A stretch of 6,179 nt of DNA from Accumulibacter sp. (GTDB lineage Bacteria > Pseudomonadota > Gammaproteobacteria > Burkholderiales > Rhodocyclaceae), in contig JAITAJ010000065.1 of NCBI GenBank assembly GCA_031284185.1, forward strand, positions 1 through 6,179, given 5' to 3'. A model generated the notes under the pieces. It did not search any database. It was not told the origin of the DNA and saw only the letters and a list, made by a program, of their open reading frames with translations. A program made the position numbers and the translations under genes. This document shows positions 1 through 4,914 of this stretch, piece by piece; position 1 is the stretch's first letter, and every line of letters begins with the position of its first letter.

Positions 1-16
1 CGGCGCGACAGCGCCG
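1..16. other. Short GC hairpin at the window edge
   Basis: Bases 1-6 (CGGCGC) pair perfectly with 11-16 (GCGCCG) around a GACA loop, and a pyrimidine-rich stretch follows. It may be the end of a terminator for a gene that lies before the window, but the stem could continue beyond the edge and there is no clear T-tract directly after it. Confidence 0.3.
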
Positions 17-24
17 CAAACTCA

Positions 25-70
25 TCTGTCTTCTGTCCTCTGTCTTCTGTCCTCTGTCTTCTATCTTCTG
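25..70. repeat. Heptad-periodic TCTGTCY tandem array
   Basis: A 14-base unit TCTGTCTTCTGTCC occurs perfectly at 25-38 and 39-52 and with two changes at 53-66, followed by a partial copy (67-70). The underlying period is seven bases (TCTGTCT/TCTGTCC). Isolated copies of TGTCCTCT follow at 75-82 and 91-98. The strand is purely pyrimidine except for G and rare A. The array lies directly upstream of rlmD and is related to the array at 1525-1559. Units are too short and too degenerate for CRISPR. Confidence 0.85.
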
Positions 71-75
71 GAACT

Positions 76-99
76 GTCCTCTCAAACCGCTGTCCTCTG
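76..99 (+). repeat. Left arm of 24-bp inverted repeat flanking rlmD
   Basis: These 24 bases are the exact reverse complement of 1438-1461. The arm begins GTCCTCTC, has a non-repetitive core CAAACCGC, and ends TGTCCTCTG. The flanking bases 75 and 100 do not match the other copy, so the perfect match stops at 24. The core means the match is more than chance similarity of the pyrimidine heptads. The other arm contains the rlmD stop codon, so this arm carries an antisense copy of the end of rlmD upstream of the gene. Confidence 0.9.
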
Positions 100-114
100 A
101 TCCCGATCAAAAGA

Positions 115-120
115 TAGAAT
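115..120 (+). promoter_or_regulatory. Possible -10 box for rlmD
   Basis: TAGAAT matches the sigma-70 -10 consensus at five of six bases and sits in the only A-rich patch (108-120) before rlmD, leaving a leader of roughly 25 bases. No convincing -35 element is found 16-18 bases upstream, where the inverted-repeat arm lies. The call is therefore tentative. Confidence 0.3.
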
Positions 121-150
121 CCTGGGTTTCGTGGCTTTCGGGGACATTCA

Positions 151-1455
151 ATGCCAGAGGGAATCATCGAGTCGCTCGATCACGAGGCGCGCGGCATCAC
201 GCGCCTCGCCGGGAAGACGATCTTCGTCGAGGGGGCGCTGCCGGGTGAACGGGTCGAATATTCATGCTTCAAGAAGAAACCGGCCTACGAGATTGCCCGC
301 GTCGATCGCATCATCGAGGCTTCCGCCAGCCGGATCGAGCCACGGTGCCCGCATTTCGGCGTGTGCGGCGGGTGCAGCATGCAGCATCTCGATCCGCCGG
401 CACAGGTGGCGGCCAAGCAGCGCCTGCTGGAATCCACGCTGTGGCACCTCGGTCGCCTGGCCGCGGGACAGATTTACGCGCCGATCCTCGGCTTACCGTG
501 GGCCTACCGCTTCCGCGCCCGCCTGTCGGCGCGCATGGTGCCGAAAAAGGGCGGCATGCTGATCGGCTTCCATGAGCGCAAGAGCAGCTATGTCGCCGAC
601 ATGCGCCAGTGCCCGAATCTGCCGGCGCACGTGTCGGCGCTGTTGATCCCCTTGCGCGACCTGGTTTCCGCGCTGTCGATCCAGACGGCGATGCCGCAGA
701 TCGAGGTGGCCGTCGGCGAAACCATGACCGCGCTGGTGCTGCGCATCCTGGAGCCGATCCGCGCCGGCGACGAGCGCTTGCTGCGCGAGTTCGCCGACCG
801 GCACGGCATCGTCTTTTACCTGCAACCCGCAGGCCCCGCCTCGGCTTTCCGTTTTTACCCGCTGGACGAGCGCAGACTGTCTTACCTCTTGCCGGATTAC
901 GGTATCGAGCACGACTTTTCGCCGACCGAATTCACTCAGGTCAATCACGCGATCAACCGCGTGCTGGTGCGCCGCGCGATGACGCTGCTCGACGCGCGCG
1001 AGGGCGAGCGCGTCGCCGACATGTTCTGCGGCATCGGCAATTTCACACTGCCGATCGCGCGCGCCGGCGCGCGGGTGACGGGAATCGACGGCAGTCCCGA
1101 ACTGACGCGCCGGGCCGGGGAAAATGCCGTCGTCAACGGCTTGGACGAACAGGTCGACTACCTCGCCGCCAACCTGTTCGAGACGACGCCCGAATCGCTC
1201 GCCGCGCTTGGAAGATTCGACAAGATGCTGATCGATCCGCCGCGCGAGGGGGCGGTCGAGCTGGTCAAGTCCATCGGCGAAGACGGCCCGTGGCGCATCG
1301 TCTACGTGTCGTGCAACCCCGCGACGCTCGCGCGCGACGCGGCAATTCTCGCGCACCAGAAGGGGTACGAGCTGCGCGGCGCGGGGGTGATCAACATGTT
1401 TCCGAATACCTCTCACGTCGAATCGATCGCGCTATTCCAGAGGACAGCGGTTTGA
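151..1455 (+). CDS. rlmD: 23S rRNA (uracil-1939-C5)-methyltransferase RlmD
   Basis: RlmD uses S-adenosylmethionine to methylate C5 of U1939 in 23S rRNA. The 434-residue product is nearly the same length as E. coli RlmD. A TRAM-type RNA-binding domain covers roughly residues 1-55. Cys66, Cys72, Cys75 and Cys154 show the CX5CX2C plus distant Cys pattern that holds the [4Fe-4S] cluster. The methyltransferase domain has FTQVN (261-265), the SAM loop MFCGIGNF (291-298), DPPREG (362-367), the nucleophile Cys388 in YVSCNP, and the general-base Glu424 in SHVES. Start choice: ATG 151 has GGGGA at 140-144, six bases upstream, and the protein begins in line with the TRAM domain. The sites identified as U1939-type rather than U747-type (RlmC) rest on the N-terminal TRAM domain, which RlmC lacks. 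The last codons and stop lie inside the right arm of the inverted repeat. Confidence 0.95.
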   Translation: MPEGIIESLDHEARGITRLAGKTIFVEGALPGERVEYSCFKKKPAYEIARVDRIIEASASRIEPRCPHFGVCGGCSMQHLDPPAQVAAKQRLLESTLWHLGRLAAGQIYAPILGLPWAYRFRARLSARMVPKKGGMLIGFHERKSSYVADMRQCPNLPAHVSALLIPLRDLVSALSIQTAMPQIEVAVGETMTALVLRILEPIRAGDERLLREFADRHGIVFYLQPAGPASAFRFYPLDERRLSYLLPDYGIEHDFSPTEFTQVNHAINRVLVRRAMTLLDAREGERVADMFCGIGNFTLPIARAGARVTGIDGSPELTRRAGENAVVNGLDEQVDYLAANLFETTPESLAALGRFDKMLIDPPREGAVELVKSIGEDGPWRIVYVSCNPATLARDAAILAHQKGYELRGAGVINMFPNTSHVESIALFQRTAV

Positions 1456-1461
1456 GAGGAC
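1438..1461 (-). repeat. Right arm of 24-bp inverted repeat, overlapping the rlmD stop
   Basis: This is the exact reverse complement of 76-99. It encodes the final residues of RlmD (QRTAV) and its TGA stop at 1453-1455, then runs six bases past the gene. It is followed by GGAAGACGG (1462-1470), which belongs to the same heptad family in reverse orientation. Confidence 0.9.
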
Positions 1462-1476
1462 GGAAGACGGATCGGC

Positions 1477-1494
1477 CTGGGCGCTTCGCGCCAG
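1477..1494. other. Small hairpin after rlmD
   Basis: CTGG...CCAG arms with an inner GCGC/GCGC pairing (1481-1484 with 1488-1491 or shifted by one) close over a TTC loop. It lies 22 bases past the rlmD stop. It may help 3'-end formation or protection, but has no T-tract. Confidence 0.35.
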
Positions 1495-1505
1495 ATGAGG
1501 ACGGA

Positions 1506-1523
1506 AAACCGGGCGCCCGGTTT
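1506..1523. terminator. Probable bidirectional terminator between rlmD and the gntR-type gene
   Basis: AAACCGGGCGCCCGGTTT is a perfect 18-base palindrome, giving a 7-bp stem with a GCGC loop. On the plus strand TTT CTCTGTCT follows; on the minus strand the stem ends in TTTT. It lies 50 bases after the rlmD stop and 16 bases past the stop of the converging regulator gene, where a shared terminator is expected. The T-tracts are short, so it may be weak. Confidence 0.55.
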
Positions 1524-1524
1524 C

Positions 1525-1559
1525 TCTGTCTCCCGTCCTCTATCTTCTCTCCTCTGAAG
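1525..1559. repeat. Second heptad-periodic pyrimidine array
   Basis: Five consecutive seven-base units can be read: TCTGTCT, CCCGTCC, TCTATCT, TCTCTCC, TCTGAAG. They are the same family as the array at 25-70 but more diverged. Read on the minus strand, this array supplies the last residues (SEERR) and the TAG stop (1540-1542) of the regulator gene. Reverse-oriented units at 1455-1470 and 1497-1504 (GAGGACGG) can pair with CCGTCCTC at 1533-1540. Confidence 0.7.
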
Positions 1560-2280
1560 CATCCGTACCCTGGCTTTCGGTGGTGAAGTGCTCCGGGTAG
1601 CGCCTTGCCACCAGCGGCAGGGACTGGATCAGCGTGCGCAGATGCCGCTCCATGCGCCGTACCGATCGATCTTCGTCTCCGGCATCGATGGCATCGACGA
1701 TTTCGGCATGCTCGTCGGTCAGTTGCGGCGTGGGAGTCGCCAGGTCGAAAGTGAGGAAACGCACGCGGCTCATCTGCGCCTTGATGCCTTCGGTGACCCG
1801 CCACAGGTATTCGCGTCCGGCGTGCAGAGCCAGCGCGCGATGGAATTCATCGTCGAGTCTCAGATAGGACAGGTTGTCGCCACACTGGATTTTCCTTTGC
1901 TCGGCGACGAGAGCGCGCAAGGTCTCGATGAGGGCCGCCGTTTTCCCACGGGTGACTTCGCGTATCACCGACACTTCGATGATCTCGCGCAGATGACGGG
2001 CATCGAGAACCTCCTTGACCGAGATCCGGCGGACATAGGTGCCCCGCTGCGGCAATATCTCGATCAGGTGTTCCTCGCTCAGCTTGATGAACGCCTCGCG
2101 CACCGGCTGCCGGCTGACGTTGAATTTCTTGCTCATCTCGACTTCGGAAATGGCCTGGCCGGGGAGCAATTCGCCACGGATGATGGCCGTGCGCAGGATG
2201 CGATGCAACTGCGCGCCGATGGAAAGAGATTCCTGCGGACGGAAATTCCCGCTCAGGGTATCGGTCATATTGGCTTCCAT
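1540..2280 (-). CDS. GntR-family transcriptional regulator, FadR subfamily with FCD domain
   Basis: A 246-residue DNA-binding regulator, probably sensing a carboxylic or sugar acid linked to the neighbouring operon. The N-terminal winged helix-turn-helix (about residues 18-86) contains MSKKFNVSRQPVREAFIKLS, the classic GntR recognition region, and the wing RGTYV. The all-helical FCD domain (about 90-220) keeps the metal-ligand pattern Asp143-x3-His147 (DDEFH), His191 and His213; the 22-residue gap between the last two is normal for FCD proteins. That pattern predicts a bound divalent metal that coordinates the effector. The start at ATG 2280 has GGAAAG close upstream; the in-frame ATG four codons later (MTDTLSG) is an alternative with GGAAG before it. 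The gene is divergent from the dehydrogenase operon, which argues that it controls that operon and itself. Its C-terminal tail after about residue 235 is encoded in or beside the heptad repeat and is probably not conserved. The effector is unknown. Confidence 0.92.
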   Translation of the reverse strand: MEANMTDTLSGNFRPQESLSIGAQLHRILRTAIIRGELLPGQAISEVEMSKKFNVSRQPVREAFIKLSEEHLIEILPQRGTYVRRISVKEVLDARHLREIIEVSVIREVTRGKTAALIETLRALVAEQRKIQCGDNLSYLRLDDEFHRALALHAGREYLWRVTEGIKAQMSRVRFLTFDLATPTPQLTDEHAEIVDAIDAGDEDRSVRRMERHLRTLIQSLPLVARRYPEHFTTESQGTDASEERR

Positions 2281-2319
2281 GTGCTTTCCATGACGGGAAT
2301 CGCGCCCGCGCTCCGGCAG

Positions 2320-2340
2320 GATGAAGTAAAAAGATGAAGT
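2320..2340. repeat. Direct repeat GATGAAGT x2 in the regulator leader
   Basis: GATGAAGT occurs at 2320-2327 and again at 2333-2340, 13 bases apart and separated by AAAAA. It lies in the divergent control region, probably inside the untranslated leader of the regulator. It may be chance or a secondary binding site. Confidence 0.35.
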
Positions 2341-2364
2341 CCGGCGTCGAAAATCCGAACTGAA

Positions 2365-2380
2365 TTCTAGTATACAAGAA
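2365..2380. promoter_or_regulatory. Likely GntR/FCD operator overlapping divergent promoters
   Basis: TTCTAGTATACAAGAA is a palindrome centred between 2372 and 2373 with one mismatched pair of eight (TTCTAGTA against TTCTTGTA). Palindromes centred on GTATAC or similar are known for FadR-type GntR regulators. It is the most AT-rich spot of the 151-base gap between the divergent genes. It contains TATACT on the minus strand (2369-2374) and TATACA on the plus strand (2371-2376), both plausible -10 boxes. Weak -35 partners, each matching four of six bases, are TCGAAA (2347-2352, plus) and TTAATA (2392-2397, minus). A protein bound here would block both promoters. Assignment to the adjacent regulator is inference from position and symmetry. 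Confidence 0.55.
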
Positions 2381-2417
2381 AATGATCTTCATATTAAAAT
2401 GTTCGCCATTCCACGAA

Positions 2418-2422
2418 CGGAG
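2418..2422 (+). promoter_or_regulatory. Ribosome binding site deciding the start of the first dehydrogenase gene
   Basis: CGGAG lies nine bases before ATG 2432. It touches ATG 2423 directly, too close to serve it, and ATG 2399 has no purine-rich sequence upstream. This points to 2432 as the real start, which also matches the usual N-terminus of the family (a few residues before NLPLLPANV). Confidence 0.55.
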
Positions 2423-2431
2423 ATGTCGAAC

Positions 2432-3895
2432 ATGCGACTCAGCGAAAAGAATCTGCCTCTTTTGCCGGCGAATGTGCAACGGCCGTCCTACGACCGGAGC
2501 AGAGTCGTCGGTTCGATCGTGCATCTGGGCATGGGCGCGTTCCATCGGGCGCATCAGGCGATGTTCACCGAGGCGGTCCTGGCGTCCGGCGATCCGTCAT
2601 GGGGAATCATCGGCGCCAACTTGTTTTCCGAGGACAAGAAGCAGGCCCTGGAGCCGCAGGATTGTCTCTACGCGCTGGCGGAAATGGGCGAGGATTCGGA
2701 GAAGGTGAGGGTGATCGGCTCGATCGTCGGCGTCTTCGGCGGCACCGGGGAGATCGACGCGCTGCTCGCGCGCATGAGCGACGCCGTCACCCGGATCGTC
2801 AGCATCACCGCGACCGAGAAATCCTATTATGTGGATACCGCCAGCGGCAAGCCGCAGATGCAGGCGCCGGAAATCGCCGCCGATCTGGCCTCGCCCGAAC
2901 GGCCCCGGACCATTCCCGGGCTGATCGTTCGGGCGCTCGGAAACCGCAGAGCGGCGGGCATTCCGCCATTCACCGTGCTGAGTTGCGACAATCTGCCGAA
3001 CAACGGCAGGCTGGCCCAGGCGGCGGTGCTGGCCTTCGCCAGCGAGCTGGACGCCGACCTGGCGGCATGGATCGAGGCCGAGGTCTCCTTTCCGTGCACC
3101 ATGGTCGACCGGATCACGCCGGCGACGACCGATGCCGACCGCGCGCGCGTCAATGAGCTGATCGGCATGGAAGACGCCTGGCCGGTGGTGACCGAGGAGT
3201 TCGTGCAATGGGTCATCGAGGATCGCTTCACGATGGGCCGGCCCGACTGGAACCTCGGCGGGGCGATTTTCTCGGATGAGATCGAGCGTTGGGAAAGCAT
3301 GAAGCTGCGTTGTCTCAACGGCGCGCATTCCGCGCTGGCTTACCTCGGAGAGATCACTGGCCGCGAGACGGTCGCCGAGGCCATGCGCCTGCCGCTGATC
3401 ACCGACATTCTCGATGCCCTGTGGAGCGAAATCCGCGAAGTGCTGCGCGCGCCCAAGGGCGTGGATACCGCGGATTACGTCGATAGCCTGAAACGGCGCT
3501 TCCGCAATCCGGCCCTGAAGTACCGCACGGCGCAGATCGCTTCGGACGGTTCAAAGAAACTGCCGCTGCGTCTGCTCGCGCCGCTGCGCGACCGCGTCGC
3601 CAAGGGACTGGCCTCGCCGGCCATCGCCACGGCGATCGCCGCGTGGATGCATTACGCGGTCAGGACGGCGTACACGCCGGGAGGCGCGCTCGCCGATCCG
3701 CTGTCCGCCGAGATTCTGGAACGCGCCGCTCGCCGCGTAAACGCCGGCGAAATCATCGGCGATCTCTTGTCGATCGAGCCGATCTTTGGCCGGGACTTGC
3801 CGGCCAACACTGCTTTCCGCGCCGAACTGCTGGACAAATTCGCCGGTCTGGCCAGGAATCCCGCCGTCGCCACGGCGGAACGAATCCGCGTCTGA
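2432..3895 (+). CDS. Mannitol dehydrogenase / fructuronate reductase family oxidoreductase
   Basis: A 487-residue member of the polyol-specific long-chain dehydrogenase/reductase family (about 480-500 residues; mannitol 2-dehydrogenase, D-arabinitol dehydrogenase, fructuronate reductase UxuB, YeiQ). Such enzymes interconvert a sugar alcohol or aldonate with its keto form using NAD(P)H. The nucleotide-binding N-terminus shows VHLGMGAFHRAHQ (30-42), the family signature. TATEKSYY (126-133) and SCDNLPNNG (184-192) follow, and the catalytic motif KLRCLNGAHS places Lys291, Asn296 and His299 as the conserved catalytic residues. SDGSKKLPLR (371-380) is the C-terminal substrate-domain motif seen in uronate-reducing and mannitol enzymes. 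The KLR.LNG.HS and SDGS.KLP wording is close to fructuronate reductases, but the substrate is not certain. It is first in a three-gene operon, directly after the proposed operator. Longer starts at 2399 and 2423 are possible. Alanine codons here are mostly GCG, unlike the next two genes. Confidence 0.9.
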   Translation: MRLSEKNLPLLPANVQRPSYDRSRVVGSIVHLGMGAFHRAHQAMFTEAVLASGDPSWGIIGANLFSEDKKQALEPQDCLYALAEMGEDSEKVRVIGSIVGVFGGTGEIDALLARMSDAVTRIVSITATEKSYYVDTASGKPQMQAPEIAADLASPERPRTIPGLIVRALGNRRAAGIPPFTVLSCDNLPNNGRLAQAAVLAFASELDADLAAWIEAEVSFPCTMVDRITPATTDADRARVNELIGMEDAWPVVTEEFVQWVIEDRFTMGRPDWNLGGAIFSDEIERWESMKLRCLNGAHSALAYLGEITGRETVAEAMRLPLITDILDALWSEIREVLRAPKGVDTADYVDSLKRRFRNPALKYRTAQIASDGSKKLPLRLLAPLRDRVAKGLASPAIATAIAAWMHYAVRTAYTPGGALADPLSAEILERAARRVNAGEIIGDLLSIEPIFGRDLPANTAFRAELLDKFAGLARNPAVATAERIRV

Positions 3896-3933
3896 CCCCC
3901 CATTCACACACAAGGACAGGAGACAACGAAGAC

Positions 3934-4893
3934 ATGGCCCGTATACTTCTCACCACCACGTCGTTCCAGGATACACCCGGCCCGCACCTCGAACGCCTCG
4001 CCGCCTCCGGCCACGAGGTCGTCTGCGAGCGCGGCCCGCTCTCCGAAAAGCGGATGCTCGAACTCGCCGGCGGCTTCGACGCCTTTCTCTGCGGCGACGA
4101 CGCCATCACGCGCGCCGTCATCGAAAAATCCCTGCCGCGCCTCGGGATCATCGCCAAATACGGCATCGGGCTGGACAAGATCGACCTTGCGTTCGCCACG
4201 GAGAAAAAAATCCCCGTCACCTTCACGCCGGGCGTCAACCACACCACGGTGGCCGAGCACGCCTTCGGGCTGCTGCTCACGCTGGTGAAGGAGCTGGACT
4301 TCCACATCGCCGAGACCCGGGCCGGGCGCTGGTCGCGCCACACGGGCCACGAAATCGCGGGCAAGACCTTGGGCATCGTCGGCCTGGGACGCATCGGCAA
4401 GGAGATGGCCATTCGCGCCAACGCCTTCGGCATGACCTCCGTCGCTTACGATACCTTCTGGGACGACGCCTTCGCCGCCGCGCACGAGGTCACCCGCCTT
4501 GAAAGGCTCGACGATCTGTTCGCCGCCGCCGACGTCGTTTCGCTGCACACCAACCTCACCCCGCAGACGCGGAACCTCGTCGACGCCGCCTCGCTGCGAA
4601 AGTTCAGGCCCGGCGCGCTGCTGATCAACTGCGGGCGCGGCGAGCTGGTGGACCCCGCCGCCGTCGTCGCCGCCCTGCAAAGCGGGCATCTCGGCGCCTA
4701 CGGCGCGGACGTGCTCGAAGTCGAGCCGCCCCCGCCCGATCATCCGCTTCTGCGCGCGCCGCGCTGCGTCATCACGCCGCACATCGGTTCGCGCACGCAC
4801 GAGAGCGTGCAGCGCCAGGCCGGCATGGCTCTCGAAAACCTCCTGCGCTTCCTCGACGGCAAGCCGCCGCTCGCCCAGGCCAACACGTTCTGA
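3934..4893 (+). CDS. D-isomer-specific 2-hydroxyacid dehydrogenase
   Basis: A 319-residue cytosolic enzyme of the family that includes D-3-phosphoglycerate dehydrogenase, glycerate/hydroxypyruvate reductase and D-lactate dehydrogenase; it interconverts (R)-2-hydroxyacids and 2-oxoacids with NAD(P). The split substrate domain covers about 1-100 and 290-319, with YGIGLDKID (76-84) and TPGVN (98-102) typical of the family. The Rossmann domain has VGLGRIG (149-155), and Asp173 ends the second beta strand (AYDTF), which favours NAD over NADP. The catalytic triad is present: Arg235 in NCGRGELVD, Glu264 in DVLEVEPP and His283 in TPHIGSRT. There is no C-terminal ACT domain, so it is not a full-length regulated SerA. 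The start ATG 3934 has AGGAGA at 3918-3923, about ten bases upstream. It lies 38 bases after the first gene and 21 before the third, so co-transcription is very likely. Substrate unknown; a sugar acid or hydroxypyruvate-like compound is inferred from context. Confidence 0.93.
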   Translation: MARILLTTTSFQDTPGPHLERLAASGHEVVCERGPLSEKRMLELAGGFDAFLCGDDAITRAVIEKSLPRLGIIAKYGIGLDKIDLAFATEKKIPVTFTPGVNHTTVAEHAFGLLLTLVKELDFHIAETRAGRWSRHTGHEIAGKTLGIVGLGRIGKEMAIRANAFGMTSVAYDTFWDDAFAAAHEVTRLERLDDLFAAADVVSLHTNLTPQTRNLVDAASLRKFRPGALLINCGRGELVDPAAVVAALQSGHLGAYGADVLEVEPPPPDHPLLRAPRCVITPHIGSRTHESVQRQAGMALENLLRFLDGKPPLAQANTF

Positions 4894-4914
4894 AATTTTT
4901 TTCAGGGAATCCTC

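Noticed and set aside
25..70. Possible CRISPR array
   Set aside because: The units are 7-14 bases, directly adjoining, without unique spacers, and no cas gene is nearby.
493..1416. Minus-strand open frame of about 300 codons opposite rlmD
   Set aside because: The composition is Arg/Asp/His-rich without domain signals, and rlmD on the other strand has all catalytic and cluster residues intact.
609..1586. Plus-strand open frame of 325 codons overlapping rlmD in another frame
   Set aside because: The translation is dominated by Arg and Ala with no motif; it is an out-of-frame reading of rlmD.
1588..2337. Plus-strand open frame opposite the GntR-type gene
   Set aside because: The minus strand encodes a clear winged helix-turn-helix plus FCD protein over the same bases; the plus frame has no recognisable features.
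2399..2431. Earlier starts (ATG 2399 or 2423) for the first dehydrogenase
   Set aside because: ATG 2399 lacks a ribosome binding site, and ATG 2423 touches the CGGAG sequence, leaving no spacing. ATG 2432 fits both spacing and family N-terminus better, although this is not proven.
3941..3946. A second GTATAC that might be another operator
   Set aside because: Only the six-base core matches; the flanks are not symmetrical, and the site lies inside the coding start of the second dehydrogenase.
4896..4902. T7 tract between the second and third dehydrogenase genes as an intrinsic terminator
   Set aside because: No GC-rich stem precedes it, and a good ribosome binding site follows at once, so it is more likely part of the translation start region.
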